A DNA stretch of 64,000 nt from Symbiodinium natans (lineage: Eukaryota > Sar > Dinophyceae > Suessiales > Symbiodiniaceae), in NCBI GenBank assembly GCA_905221605.1, contig CAJNDS010000446.1, positions 627,243 to 691,242 on the forward strand, in the 5' to 3' direction. Position 1 is the first letter of the stretch; each line of letters begins with the position of its first letter. Of the stretch, positions 49,401-52,579 are shown piece after piece. A model generated the notes under the pieces. It searched no databases, had not been told where the DNA came from, and saw nothing but the letters and a program-made list of their open reading frames with translations. The translations under genes and the position numbers were made by a program.

Positions 49401-52360
49401 AAACCCTAAACCCCAAACCCTAAACCCTAACCCCTAAAGCCTAAACCCTAACACCAAGCAACGCGACTCGAGCTTGCTGTTCGCCGAGGCAACTTCAATT
49501 CCTGCAAGGCCAGCTGTGCTTGCCTCAGCATCCAATCCTAAGCCCTTAAACCCTAAACCCTAAACCCTAAACCCCCTAAGCCCCTAGATCCTAGGTCGCA
49601 AGCCCTAGACTCGCCCCCGCCAAACAGAGAGAGAAACAAATCTCAAACCCTGAGCCCTGAACCCTAGACCCTAAACGCGAAGCCTTAAACCCTCAACCCT
49701 GAACCCAATGGTTTAGGGTGTAGGGTTTCGGGTTTAGGGTTTAGGGTTTAGGGTTTAACCCTGAACCCTCAACCCAAAGCCCTAAACCCTCAACCCTAAC
49801 CCCTACACCCTGAACCGCAGCCGGGTCCCAAATGCCCGCGACCACAACGCAAGAAGGTTTCAGTTCCCTCGGCACGTACTAGAAGGGTCGGGACGATTCC
49901 TTAAAAAAAACACTTGCCTTATGGTCCCTCTATACTCGTGCTAATTTTTGGAGGCCCCTATGTTACCTCAACTAGGGCTCGGGTTTCATAAGAGTTGGGT
50001 TCAGGTTTTCAGGGTTCAGGGCTCAGGGTTAGATTTTTTCTTGAGGTCTCGGAATCATTTCTAATATATAGTCCCTTCTGGTCCCTCTATAGTTGTACCA
50101 TAATACCTCCCCCCCCCAAAAAAAAAAGAATCTAATTATTCTGGCCCCTACATTACCTCAACTAGGGCTCGGGTGTCATAAGGGTATGGTTTAGGGTTTC
50201 GGGTTTAGGGTTCAGGGTTTAGGGTTTTGGAGTTTAGGGCTTGGGGTTTTGTCGGCTACATTATCGGATTTAAGATTCAGGATGTTTAACGTCTCCAGCC
50301 GAGGACGTGTCTCGTGACGGGTGGCGGCGGTGGCATCACTTCTGAGAGGCCTGGGGCATTCGGAAGCACGAGCTCCAAACCTAAACCCTCAACCCTGAAA
50401 CCACATCTACACCCCAAAAAACTAAACCCCAAACCCTAAACTTTCCCTAAACCGTGCAAACCCGAAACCCCAAACCCCAAACCCCCAACCCCCAACCCCA
50501 AACCCTAACCTCCCGCTCCTGGAAGAGCCAGGAGCCCGCAAGGGGACGACAGCCGCGAGTACGGTGCCGTCCTCAAAGAACTAGGCTTAGGGTCTTAGGG
50601 TTAGGGTTTGGGGTTTGGGGTTTAGGGTTAAGGGTTTGGGAATTAAATCTTGGAGTTCAGGGTTTAGGGTGCACTTGGGGTTTAACCCTAAACCCTTTAA
50701 GTTCTCGAATAGTTAAAACCATTGAAGCCCTTTAAGCCCTAAACCTTAACCCTTAAAGAGTTAAGCCCTTGCCCCTGAACTCTTTCGGGGTAGGTCCTGT
50801 GCGGGGGTGAACCAAACCCCCTTCATCACCCTTCAGCCTTTACCCTTTAGAAGCTGCAGAAAAGCATCTGTGGAACGCCCTGTTGAGTCCCTCTCACAAG
50901 GGTTCACTCGTTGAGTCCGTACTCCGTTACAGCTTAGGTGAAGGGTTTCGGGTTTATACTTGCAATTCTAGCTACTACGAGCAGGAGTCCGTGCCTCTTT
51001 ATCTCTGCGGCCCCGGCGCGGCCCACGGATCCCCTACCACTGTTCTTTGGCATGGGGGGGGGGGGGGGTTCGAGTTCAGGGTGTTCCTGATACCCGAAAC
51101 CCTAAACCCTATAAACCCTAAAGCCTAAACCCTAAACCCTATAACAATCCCTAAAGCCTAATTATCCCTCAACCCTGTAGAGCTTAAACCCTGCAAACCT
51201 TAAACCCCATGAACCCTAATCCCATTCCAAAGCCGCTGGCTCTCCCTTGTGCATCCGCTGAACAAAGTGGCGCACCTTGCGTGCATCTTCAAGCGTCACA
51301 GATGAGACAAGGAAGCTGCTGAGACACAGCAGTGGACATCTTTGTTCCTGTGACTCTGTCTGGATTCCTGTGTATGTGGAGGCAAGCATCACGATTGCCG
51401 TACTTGTAGAAGTGCGGGACATTGGAGAATGCAGCCTCCATGGCCCCAAACATTGGAGAGAGCAGCCTCCATTGCCCCAAAGCCCTAAAGCCACCTTGCC
51501 TGGATGGGATTCCCAACAGGGGCATAGTCTGAGTTTTCAAGACGGGAATCAAACCCTAAACCCTAAACCCTGAACCCTGAACCCTAAACTCGAAACTTGA
51601 GAAGGGCAACGAGGTGGCAGCTGAGCTGAGAGCAGCTTTGGCAAGCTGCTGCGACAAGAGCCTTGCAGTGGCAAGCGCTTTTCTTGTGGACGCCAAGTCG
51701 AATTCCCATAGTCTTGGCGATGCTACCCTAGACCCTCATCCCTAAACCCTAGGCCCTAAGCCCTAGCCTGTTTTTGTTCCTTGGAGCAGAAGATAGTTTC
51801 AGACATGCATGGGTCCTGGGGCAAGTGAGTCCTGACAAGGACAGTGCGCTGCAGCTTACAGAGCAGCTAGAGATCCCCTGGAAACTTTTGAGCTCTGAAA
51901 AGGGTTTAGGGTTTAGGGTTTCGGGTTTAGGGTTCCTGCACGCGCTCTCAGTCCCACTTCCTTAACATAGCTCTATCTTAAATTCCCGTTACGGCCGTTT
52001 AAAGTAAAGCTATCAGCCAGTCTTTGTCAGGCTCAACAACCGCTAGAAGCCACATACGTAGCTTGTCTGCCTAAAAACAAAAAGACTCTTCCTTGTAATG
52101 GCAATATAGGGATAATTATCTTGCATTTTTGTTTGGGGGGGGGTTCTTAAGCAAATAGTTGCCCTAAACCCTAAACCCTAAGCCCTAAACCCTAAACCCT
52201 AAACCCTAAACCCTAAACCCTAAACCCTAAACCCTAAACCCTAAACCCTAAGCACATACTATGCCCCTGGTTGGGCTCAGGCTTCTTTGATTTGACGATG
52301 TCCAAGTCCAACATGAAGGCCGAACTGGTGAACTACAAGGGCAACGTCGTCACCTGGCTT
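6018..52360 (+). CDS. purple acid phosphatase-like metallophosphoesterase, multi-exon, 3' end not found
   Basis: Calcineurin-like metallophosphoesterase of the purple acid phosphatase type, which hydrolyses phosphomonoesters at a two-metal centre and is usually secreted or in endomembranes. The motifs occur in family order: GDNFY (exon 7175-7210), GNHDY (14610-14716), DQQ (15954-15977), VMPALYFS (16982-17052), FMLDSNV (18509-18562), SKADWQ (24765-24821), IAVTHFP (25716-25748), GHIHEQ (27044-27126), TGGGGGITSE (50299-50348), DDSREYG (50532-50563) and FFDLTMSK (52281-52360). Several junctions are exactly in phase: 25748 to 27044 reads [13 protein letters not shown], 50348 to 50532 to 52281 reads ITSER-SPQGDDSREY-GFFDLT. 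Missing from my model are the first metal motif (GDxG), the N-terminus with any signal peptide, and the stop codon. Two other genes lie in its large gaps. A dispersed or duplicated copy rather than one 46-kb gene is possible, but each motif was found only once and in order. Confidence 0.8.
7635..7806. mobile_element. introner-type element (E family) filled with telomere array
   Basis: Left CTAGGACCCAAAGTAGGCCC, right GGGTTACTCTTGGGTCTAGG. Most of the interior is a TTTAGGG array of about 100 bp. Confidence 0.65.
7950..8090. repeat. tandem repeat, about 32-bp unit, four copies
   Basis: Unit GGGACCATAATTTAGAGTAT followed by ATACCCCCCAAAA. The copies differ at a few bases. Confidence 0.8.
8313..8399 (+). 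CDS. candidate exon upstream of ABC gene
   Basis: An open segment after GCTCAG that reads QLPHGFETLAWSHGFDWLQK and continues to VMQ. The composition is protein-like, but the family is not recognised. It could be a leftover of another gene or part of the 5' region of the transporter gene. It is followed by a T-rich intron-like stretch. Confidence 0.28.
8786..13655 (+). CDS. ABC half-transporter (SbmA/ABCD-like), 11 exons
   Basis: Membrane ATP-driven transporter with a fused permease and ATPase, about 585 residues, the usual length of the family. Exons I join: 8786-9173, 9423-9492, 9723 to about 9897, 10111 to about 10205, 10325-10378, 10519 to about 10602, 11095-11211, 12448 to about 12877, 13014-13110, 13291-13420 and 13531-13655 (TGA). 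The N-terminal part has hydrophobic segments (SFILIVLLFISLALANTAAV region) and the family strings DPDMRIAVEAG and EAAFRKSIARC. The ATPase has Walker A GPSGAGKTT, Q-loop FLPQDPYMPEGSLR, signature LSRGERQLR, Walker B LAILDEATSALD and H-loop SITHR. The start ATG follows a long non-coding stretch. Introns 1, 2, 3, 6, 8 and 9 are inverted-repeat introners, and several donors are GC or GA. The substrate cannot be inferred. The gene lies wholly between two phosphatase exons on the same strand. Confidence 0.88.
9174..9422 (+). mobile_element. introner forming transporter intron 1
   Basis: Starts GTAGCCCCATGGTACC at the splice donor and contains the matching TACTGCGCTACCAAG end near 9408. The acceptor used in my model is the following TTCCAG. 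A CCCTAAA array lies inside. Confidence 0.65.
9493..9722 (+). mobile_element. introner forming transporter intron 2
   Basis: Left GCATGCCCAGCAGTGCCC, right GGTTATTGGGCAG, a terminal inverted repeat. The donor is GC. A TTTAGGG array and CCCTTATAAAACCCCTTT fill the centre. Confidence 0.7.
9898..10110 (+). mobile_element. introner forming transporter intron 3
   Basis: Inverted ends TTAGCGGGTCCTTAAGGGAG and CTCCCTTAAGACCCCTGTAA, bordered by the repeated AGGAG, with a CCCTAAA array inside. The exact splice position is ambiguous because of the 5-bp duplication. Confidence 0.65.
10016..10490. repeat. telomere arrays around transporter exons 4 and 5
   Basis: C-rich at 10016-10086 and 10205-10286, G-rich at 10398-10490. 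The exons sit between them. Confidence 0.9.
10603..11094 (+). mobile_element. introner forming transporter intron 6
   Basis: E-family ends GGACCCAGAGTAGGCCC and CTGCTCTTGGGCCTAG. It has internal poly-C and two telomere arrays. The first 19 bases of the border are duplicated around one array (10592-10610 and 10679-10697). Confidence 0.65.
11830..12119. repeat. tandem repeat in transporter intron 7, 72-75 bp unit
   Basis: Four copies of a unit with GCAGTTTCTCGCAGCTCTGG and AGCTGCAGCAATCTCAAGAG. Upstream, 11430-11520 and 11728-11820 are direct repeats of another segment (GACCCGAAGGCTGAAGTCTT). Confidence 0.8.
12878..13013 (+). mobile_element. introner forming transporter intron 8
   Basis: Ends GGACCAAATGAACCC and GGTTCATTTCGTCCCCCAG are inverted repeats, with a short CCCTAAA array inside. 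The same ends recur at 55350-55499. Confidence 0.7.
13111..13290 (+). mobile_element. introner forming transporter intron 9
   Basis: ATGCCCAGTAGTGCCCTCAT at the left, GGTTACTGGGCAACCGAG at the right. It separates the signature motif exon from the Walker B exon. Confidence 0.7.
13950..14096. mobile_element. family A element with long flanking repeat
   Basis: Complete family A copy between the transporter gene and the GNHDY exon. The flanks share an imperfect 27-bp direct repeat that starts CAGAGCCTGCGCCCA (13926-13952 and 14098-14125). Confidence 0.75.
14152..14250. mobile_element. family C element, partial
   Basis: The left end GGGTAGTTTCATGGGCCCT is recognisable. The right half has decayed. 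Confidence 0.45.
14366..14607. repeat. long C-rich telomere array ending at an exon
   Basis: About 240 bp of CCCTAAA with few variants. Its last unit is CCCTAG, which is also the acceptor of the GNHDY exon at 14610. Confidence 0.95.
14610..18562 (+). CDS. phosphatase exons, GNHDY block
   Basis: Exon 14610-14716 encodes KPWLSVLGNHDYGLPPE, the catalytic GNHD motif. It is preceded directly by CCCTAG and followed directly by GTTTAGGG of the telomere arrays. 15954-15977 encodes FNYAWDQQ and ends at a GC donor. 16982-17052 encodes DRWVMPALYFSQHVRYP, the conserved segment after DQQ. 18509-18562 encodes DLGFEVDIFMLDSNVPAP, the strand that carries the Asp before the cysteine-rich loop, and ends at GTTTAGGG. 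The reading frames are open and the residues match the family order. Small exons bridging 17052 and 18509 may be missing. Confidence 0.8.
15057..15157. mobile_element. inverted-repeat element family B
   Basis: TIR of the form GGGATGTTCCCCCTTATACT with centre ATTATAGTACCCC and the reverse-complement end. This copy is degraded on the right. Confidence 0.65.
15171..15482. mobile_element. family A element, expanded copy
   Basis: Starts ACTTGGAGGTTCATGGCAC and ends ACCATGAAGCTCCAAGTAGG. The internal unit (TAACCCACTTATAAGCCCCT) is repeated three times, making the copy about twice the normal length. Confidence 0.7.
15592..15704 (+). CDS. candidate exon between phosphatase GNHDY and DQQ exons
   Basis: A unique GC-rich segment bounded by CTGGTTAG on the left and GAGGGTTTAGGG on the right. 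More than one frame is open (one reads YFIGCTRMIPSPKRPCNP), so the frame is not fixed. Its position suggests a variable loop of the phosphatase, but no family motif is present. Confidence 0.3.
15695..15855. repeat. G-rich telomere array
   Basis: TTTAGGG units with a few TCAGGG and CTTAGGG variants. Confidence 0.9.
17228..17486 (+). CDS. candidate small gene or exon pair with signal-like N-terminus
   Basis: ATG at 17228 starts a hydrophobic stretch (MQLAAFLLLQLEPGLLPGAA) typical of a signal peptide, open to about 17340. A second frame from 17353 reads MGFLTERNARHVARQWQVLW, then DITEAENLCTGYKKAQ, ending in TAG at 17484. The two frames differ by two bases, so an intron or a frameshift separates them. 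The pair lies inside a phosphatase intron. Family not recognised. Confidence 0.35.
18220..18315. mobile_element. family G element
   Basis: AATTGCTTACGAACCCCG at the left and GGGGTTCTTAAGCAAATAGT at the right. Related right ends occur at about 29905-29925, 52140-52162 and 60085-60105. Confidence 0.55.
18563..18652. repeat. G-rich telomere array starting at an exon end
   Basis: Thirteen or so perfect units directly after the DSNV exon. The first GTTTAGGG serves as donor. Confidence 0.95.
19843..23172 (+). CDS. phosphatase exons, cysteine-containing loop
   Basis: Short exons that keep phase with each other: 19843-19889 (VEDAQDVNVATSGTL), 20830-20874 (ARPGSNLCHRHFNGQ), 21203-21238 (ASEWGIIQTGSQ, after CCCGCAG), 22645-22683 (GSEVWAKGLTEAK), 22794 to about 22826 (EYIRGICRIPQ) and 23091 to about 23172 (ASCSATGGPASPEQCKSWFW). 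In purple acid phosphatases an Asn/Cys segment followed by a Cys-x-x-Trp-Phe segment lies between the DSNV strand and the KADWQ motif, and this is what is seen. The intron 22684-22793 is an introner-type inverted repeat. Individual exon ends are tentative. Confidence 0.55.
20670..20995. repeat. telomere arrays on both sides of a phosphatase exon
   Basis: C-rich 20675-20780, exon 20830-20874, G-rich 20885-20994 with perfect units. Confidence 0.95.
21287..21396. mobile_element. introner-type element
   Basis: GATGTACCCTTATTCCC on the left, GGTTACTGGGCAACCTAG on the right. The centre CCCTTATAAACCCCTTTAAG is shared with the transporter introners. Confidence 0.6.
21990..22125. repeat. repeat F, first copy
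   Basis: Starts ATTTAAGAGCCTCCGGCTC, contains GAAAGGTTTAAACGCGCTCG and ends in a long G-run. The second copy at 31798-31940 is almost identical. Confidence 0.85.
22684..22793 (+). mobile_element. introner in phosphatase gene
   Basis: ACCGGGAGTAGGGCCC on the left, GGTGACTCCCGGGCCTAG on the right: a clear inverted repeat, with exon candidates on both sides. Confidence 0.65.
23250..23960. other. AT-rich island
   Basis: About 700 bp clearly richer in A/T than the rest and free of telomere repeats. GACCACTTATATA occurs at about 23263 and 23608, each followed later by a similar AAAGT..AGT.AAGGCCAT..CACAAG string, so it holds a diverged direct repeat. A long inverted repeat of ACCAAAA/TTTTGGT runs surrounds 23820-23870. 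No supported gene. Confidence 0.7.
23946..24115 (+). CDS. candidate exon with basic, NLS-like segment
   Basis: An open + frame to the right of the AT-rich island with LAKPAFSEILLFSGNLMGRK and later AQKRKKRHRS. The composition is protein-like, but the family is unknown and the borders are uncertain. Confidence 0.3.
24141..24230. repeat. C-rich telomere array
   Basis: Perfect CCCTAAA units ending CCCTAG at an exon candidate (24231-24310). Confidence 0.95.
24765..27126 (+). CDS. phosphatase exons, THFP and GHIH motifs
   Basis: 24765-24821 encodes SEEKVSSSKADWQ and ends at a GC donor. 25716-25748 encodes [11 protein letters not shown], the histidine metal-ligand strand, and also ends at a GC donor. 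27044-27126 encodes RDWYAKLRDLGLDLLVTGHI followed by HEQ, giving the GHxH metal ligands. The three join in phase as [20 protein letters not shown]. This is the strongest piece of evidence for the gene. The last donor is probably the GTTTAGGG at 27127. The next recognised exon of this gene is 23 kb downstream. Confidence 0.85.
25019..25264 (-). CDS. minus-strand open frame, unidentified
   Basis: The minus strand is open for about 80 codons and reads GPQTNLFQRWTAPEMLDKHA, then EVLLWNVCRNICAQP. The composition is protein-like and no repeat is involved. It may be a fragment of a transposable element or another gene in a phosphatase intron. No family recognised. Confidence 0.35.
   Translation of the reverse strand: MCPIFVGLDGPQTNLFQRWTAPEMLDKHALMHEAEVLLWNVCRNICAQPIPCHYSWPHVTHSMLHCPDLAMSRRSAPQFRV
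25411..25597. mobile_element. family B element interrupted by telomere array
   Basis: The left half runs TGGGATGTTCCCCCCTATAC to GATAGTACCC. A CCCTAAA array of about 100 bp occupies the centre, then the right half runs AATCATAATCCCATAAGGAC to GGGGAACATCTC. The array sits at the point where intact copies have their short centre. Confidence 0.75.
25867..25975. mobile_element. introner-type element
   Basis: TGGGACCCGGAGTAGGCCCT at the left. It has the usual TTTCCCTTTTTTAGGG and CATTGATTCCCAGG inner segments, with a decayed right end. Confidence 0.55.
26024..26249. repeat. 113-bp direct tandem duplication
   Basis: Two nearly identical copies of a unit starting CGCTTGCAAAACCCACCGCC and ending GGCCTGCCAAGCTCCA. 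They differ mainly at TTCAGC/ATCAGC. Confidence 0.9.
26280..26467. repeat. C-rich low-complexity tract
   Basis: About 185 bp of C-runs interrupted by TA and A (CCCCCCCTACC type). The complementary strand is highly G-rich and could form quadruplexes. Confidence 0.9.
27918..30363 (+). CDS. N-terminal exons of the IRG-like gene
   Basis: ATG at 27918 just after GTAG opens an Ala/Leu/Gly-rich segment (GWLTLAGTALSGLGSTLSGL). The exon from 28955 reads YGLSAQMPQSLADLAVGGAA, then 29648-29744 reads LVSAKAFSLSTVSVGAG, then 30264-30363 reads IVHFLRTLAQLSGARPP. The last three join exactly in phase. The join from the first exon is off by one base in the G-run at its end, so either a base is wrong or the first exon differs. 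The hydrophobic, small-residue composition suggests a membrane-associated or targeting region. No family is recognised. Confidence 0.55.
27918..46817 (+). CDS. IRG-like (immunity-related) GTPase, multi-exon
   Basis: Dynamin-superfamily-type GTPase of the IRG family, recognised from ordered motifs: P-loop GPCGSGKSTLINSLRGL (exon from 32173), AAPVGNT (exon ending 32612), switch II LWDLPGAGT (exon from 37788), FDGVLIVTSG (38501-38575), the NKxD-like box VRNK-VDQD formed across a splice (39315-39374 joined to 40556-40585), then EETLR (42107-42139), RAFLVSAKHP (42830-42898) and KFDFQSLLRAM (43999-44079). C-terminal exons continue at 44709-44757, 45282-45328, 45486-45515, about 46367-46452 and 46713-46817, ending in TGA. 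Most junctions are phase-exact. Exons before the P-loop (27918-28032, 28955-29065, 29648-29744, 30264-30363) are rich in Ala, Leu and Gly. A few residues before switch II are not accounted for. IRG proteins act at membranes in animals. A role here cannot be inferred. Confidence 0.78.
28035..28150. repeat. G-rich telomere array
   Basis: Perfect TTTAGGG units just after the first GTPase exon. Confidence 0.95.
29815..29925. mobile_element. family G element, diverged
   Basis: Left TTACTTGCTCAGGAGCCAAC, right GTTCTTGAGCAAATCGTAG. The T-rich centre is shared with the other copies. Confidence 0.5.
31740..31800. mobile_element. family B element, left half
   Basis: TGGGATGTTCCCCCTTACTA through ATAGTACCCCGTACCATAA. 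The right half is missing and a copy of repeat F starts at the break. Confidence 0.65.
31798..31940. repeat. repeat F, second copy
   Basis: Same segment as 21990-22125 with a few substitutions and the same G-run at the end. Downstream sequence is different. Confidence 0.85.
32056..32172. repeat. C-rich telomere array before the P-loop exon
   Basis: Perfect CCCTAAA units ending directly at ATGAACGAAAGGCTC. Confidence 0.95.
32173..32612 (+). CDS. IRG-like P-loop and switch I exons
   Basis: The first exon begins within an open segment from 32173 (NERLSWRVLNWAVIG, then PCGSGKSTLINSLRGL) and ends near 32289. The second lies within about 32530-32612 and contains PGAAPVGNT followed by SEPKAP, resembling the IRG string after the P-loop in which a Thr binds the Mg/phosphate. 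Each is embedded directly between C-rich arrays on the left and G-rich arrays on the right. Confidence 0.75.
32614..33100. repeat. longest telomere array of the window, G-rich
   Basis: Nearly 490 bp of TTTAGGG with three short interruptions, decaying rightwards into GGGCTA and GGGGCGA variants up to about 33220. Confidence 0.95.
33600..33860. other. unique segment open on both strands
   Basis: About 260 bp without repeats, with overlapping open frames on both strands. I cannot decide whether either codes for protein. It lies in an intron of the GTPase gene. Confidence 0.35.
33895..33955. repeat. CTCTAAAA octamer repeat
   Basis: About seven copies of AACTCTAA, a diverged relative of the telomere unit in a homogeneous block. 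Confidence 0.85.
34097..34200 (+). CDS. candidate exon in GTPase gene region
   Basis: A unique segment between G-rich arrays that reads HIPSCKAYMFQGDLARFTRM in one frame and stays open to GAGGGTTTTAGG. It lies where the IRG gene should supply a few residues before switch II, but the text does not match the family and another frame is also open. Confidence 0.3.
34828..34912. repeat. G-rich telomere array upstream of the retrogene
   Basis: Perfect units. The repeat-poor block that carries the 531-codon gene begins directly after it. Confidence 0.95.
35029..35049 (+). other. relict dinoflagellate spliced-leader sequence
   Basis: The bases just before the 531-codon gene contain GAGCCACATTGGACTCAAG. 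This aligns to the last part of the dinoflagellate leader (AGCCATTTTGGCTCAAG) with two single-base insertions, one substitution and one deleted T. The leader is added to mRNAs by trans-splicing and is known to persist as relics upstream of retroposed genes. Confidence 0.6.
35062..36657 (+). CDS. 531-residue membrane protein, intronless, probable retrogene
   Basis: The longest open frame in the window. ATG at 35062 comes directly after an in-frame TAA, and the stop is at 36655-36657. Residues about 1-108 are soluble. Hydrophobic segments lie at about 110-132, 148-172, 200-221 and 237-273 (the last long enough for two passes). A hydrophilic domain rich in Trp, Lys and Glu follows to the end. 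Two similar stretches occur there: FLPEGTRQF near residue 334 and WLPDGDRQF near 471, each followed by a charged, aromatic-rich region. The family is not recognised. There is no intron and no telomere array inside, unlike every neighbour. A degenerate dinoflagellate spliced leader ends 12 bases upstream, so it is probably a reinserted mRNA copy. It lies inside an intron of the IRG-like gene on the same strand. Confidence 0.85.
   Translation: MSSLTNDLTLALEVDSGDGWKPLYPGQTLGFAWQEIPVRVVVRLREEQGIATCFHLPGSSCSQTMASRDLGQFGEQVQALADQEEQSISKHAKLLALRKGRLEAKRDSREFRVFVGTSFVSALIFWIPSYLLVFHLLDDQFTWWNSDYQLWKLWLACFCLASSIVMGVVQLVSLYGLGESDVWRALMCCETTRLDKIWPRRSRLQLVCAAALAAVTCLSLLAAYVHIAQPDDFYCPCGEGCVILFVCSFQNYVVLFAFLPAEVAILIVFTVWAGLLLRRQQLQRALEKTISFHGRVLQQSGQPCICSWPGKYATEWDRLVESSQSGEISAAVVFLPEGTRQFGIHDTIPASQGLKGECWCIQLYGEKKKWGCRWWSKWMENVEKAQQSGQELHVYFFAGMCGRGKVESFSTAGEEHQRRDELFETKMSEFEKSSEYQNAETAGLGNLSRKKREDGTSQYSREKERLWLAWLPDGDRQFLERSVGLGNSQKAEVAWLEKKGYLYKEMDISRWLQDEAKEPAPEELGASRLQL
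36658..37787. other. unique flank of retrogene with AT-rich microsatellite
   Basis: About 1.1 kb without telomere arrays. It holds a short TG run near 36690 and an AT/ATAC microsatellite at about 37305-37415. I see no supported gene before the switch II exon at 37788. Together with 34930-35061 it makes the longest repeat-poor stretch of the window, perhaps inserted along with the retrogene. Confidence 0.5.
37305..37415. repeat. AT-rich microsatellite
   Basis: Runs of AT and ACATAT with GTACGTACC in the middle, largely self-complementary. Confidence 0.9.
37788..40585 (+). CDS. IRG-like switch II to NKxD exons
   Basis: 37788 onward encodes LWDLPGAGTKQWPCATYA, the switch II motif, after an AG acceptor. 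38501 to about 38575 encodes VRDAGLRHFDGVLIVTSGPI. 39315-39374 encodes ENLIKELKEFDVPCYLVRNK and ends at a GC donor. 40556-40585 encodes VDQDVMNNAQ. Joining the last two gives VRNKVDQD, close to the IRG consensus VRxKxD, so the GC donor is strongly supported. Confidence 0.8.
38995..39255. repeat. two G-rich telomere arrays in a GTPase intron
   Basis: 39009-39092 and 39178-39252, separated by about 85 bp of unique sequence. Confidence 0.92.
39568..39662. repeat. TA-rich microsatellite
   Basis: (TA)n followed by TTTATATTTA units and a second (TA)n run. Confidence 0.9.
39722..39848. mobile_element. family C element, rearranged
   Basis: Contains AAGGGCCCATACTTCAGAAC and ends GAAGGGACCATGTAGCTACG. 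The left end is diverged. Confidence 0.55.
40353..40454. mobile_element. inverted-repeat element family D
   Basis: CTTAGTAGGGAATGAGGG at the left, CCCTCATTCCCTACTAAG at the right: a perfect 18-bp inverted terminal repeat around a TATATA centre. Confidence 0.75.
41601..41780 (+). CDS. candidate terminal exon with two CPxC pairs
   Basis: Open segment ending in TGA at 41778-41780. It reads LKPELHHADSKKIMRRLIEI, then EDKISADWTGKKCPTCSGG and GQGCPQCLYSLK. The CPTC and CPQC pairs 13 residues apart suggest a small zinc-binding knuckle. It lies between two GTPase exons on the same strand. Family not recognised. Confidence 0.45.
   Translation, partial: QLKPELHHADSKKIMRRLIEIEDKISADWTGKKCPTCSGGTFLKLLLGQGCPQCLYSLK
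42107..46817 (+). CDS. IRG-like C-terminal helical region and terminal exon
   Basis: Exons 42107-42139 (DNEMSTEETLR), 42830-42898 (ALRRELAPNSAPARAFLVSA), 43999-44079 (DCAKFDFQSLLRAMADDVAA), 44709-44757 (VAARKGEVFPLASLVE), 45282-45328 (FETIVASGSTQSPDA) and 45486-45515 (APELPDQLPG) are mutually in phase. A segment at about 45830-45895 may follow. Then 46367-46452 (EGLPARDLLCLEGLGCDMGQ) joins in phase to 46713-46817, an Ala/Pro-rich tail ending ANTFLWAGRA and TGA. The part before 44079 matches the IRG C-terminal helices. The remainder is an extension without a recognised family. Confidence 0.65.
42531..42760. mobile_element. nested inverted-repeat elements
   Basis: The outer element has ends CTTGGAAGCCTTTTTTAAC and CAAAAGGGCTTCCAAG. 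An E-family element starting TAGGAACCAGGGTGGGCCC (about 42599-42700) lies inside it. A relative of the outer element is at about 5676-5780 in the other orientation. Confidence 0.6.
43895..44240. repeat. G-rich arrays flanking the KFDF exon
   Basis: 43893-43963 before and 44107-44216 after the exon, the latter ending in GGGTTCA units. Here the left array is G-rich, an exception to the usual C-rich orientation. Confidence 0.9.
44288..44383. mobile_element. introner-type element (E family)
   Basis: TAGGACCCAGAGTAGGTCC at the left, then CCCTTATAAGGCCCTTTAAA, GAGGGCGCCCTGTTAGTCC. The right end is decayed by a TTTAGGG array. Confidence 0.5.
46867..46960. mobile_element. introner-type element (E family)
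   Basis: CGGACCCAGAGTAGGCCTCC at the left and ACGGGCGCCCGTTTTTTCC inside. It lies just after the GTPase stop codon. Confidence 0.45.
46985..48965 (+). CDS. candidate exons of an unidentified gene
   Basis: Segments with protein-like frames and splice-like borders: about 47446-47505 (DFRELTFVFEVHCNSIADP), about 48325-48418 (EAVGTLRVSFDGDPRKSRCE) and about 48889-48955 (VVRVGFYVHANRRLGVQQKD then TAG). The strings ELTFVFEV and VVRVGFYV recall the histone chaperone ASF1 (FEITFEC, FIRVGYYV), but the middle exon does not fit, so this is only a hint. Confidence 0.28.
48970..50290. other. repeat-rich stretch before the glycine-rich phosphatase exon
   Basis: Telomere arrays in both orientations. Two related inverted segments (about 49905-49985 and 50060-50180) share GGTCCCTCTATA and CCCCTA.ATTACCTCAACTAG strings. 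No supported exon. Confidence 0.5.
50299..52360 (+). CDS. phosphatase exons, glycine-rich and C-terminal block
   Basis: 50299-50348 encodes PRTCLVTGGGGGITSE, the glycine-rich motif after GHIH. 50532-50563 encodes SPQGDDSREY. 52281-52360 encodes FFDLTMSKSNMKAELVNYKG, the C-terminal strand. All junctions complete codons exactly: AG+G gives Arg, and G+GC gives Gly. Donors are GC at 50349, GT at 50564 and GTTTGGGG at 52361. The stop codon was not found; a weak candidate segment follows at about 52860-52912. Confidence 0.75.
51216..51494 (-). CDS. minus-strand open frame, unidentified
   Basis: Reads SSFLVSSVTLEDARKVRHFV and then MHKGEPAALEWD near its end. An overlapping minus frame (51289-51552) reads NVPHFYKYGNRDACLHIHRN. 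One of the two is likely a decayed coding segment, perhaps with a frameshift between them. It lies in a phosphatase intron. Family not recognised. Confidence 0.33.
   Translation of the reverse strand: MALGLWGNGGCSLQCLGPWRLHSPMSRTSTSTAIVMLASTYTGIQTESQEQRCPLLCLSSFLVSSVTLEDARKVRHFVQRMHKGEPAALEWD
51602..51902 (+). CDS. candidate exon pair, unidentified
   Basis: 51602 to about 51725 reads GNEVAAELRAALASCCDKSL, then FLVDAKSNSHSLGDA. After a short ITS-like spacer, about 51786-51902 reads FRHAWVLGQVSPDKDSALQL, then EIPWKLLSSEK, and ends at GGTTTAGGG. Both have strongly protein-like composition. They lie between phosphatase exons on the same strand. Family not recognised. Confidence 0.45.
52075..52162. 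mobile_element. family G element, right part
   Basis: Ends TTTGGGGGGGGGTTCTTAAG followed by CAAATAG. The left end is diverged. Confidence 0.45.
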
Positions 52361-52579
52361 GTTTGGGGGTGTAGGGTGTAGGGTTTAGGGTTTAGGGTCT
52401 AGGGTGTAGGGTGAAGGGTTTAGGGTCTAGAGCTTAGGGTTTAGGGTTTAGGGCCCATGTTCTTACATGGCCCGTCTCTAAGGTTGACCCTCTAGACCCT
52501 GAGAGGATCAAAAGTGCTATGGGTGCGGACTTGCCACTCTGATGTTTTGATCTTAGGGATTAGGATTTGTGGGCCTGAA

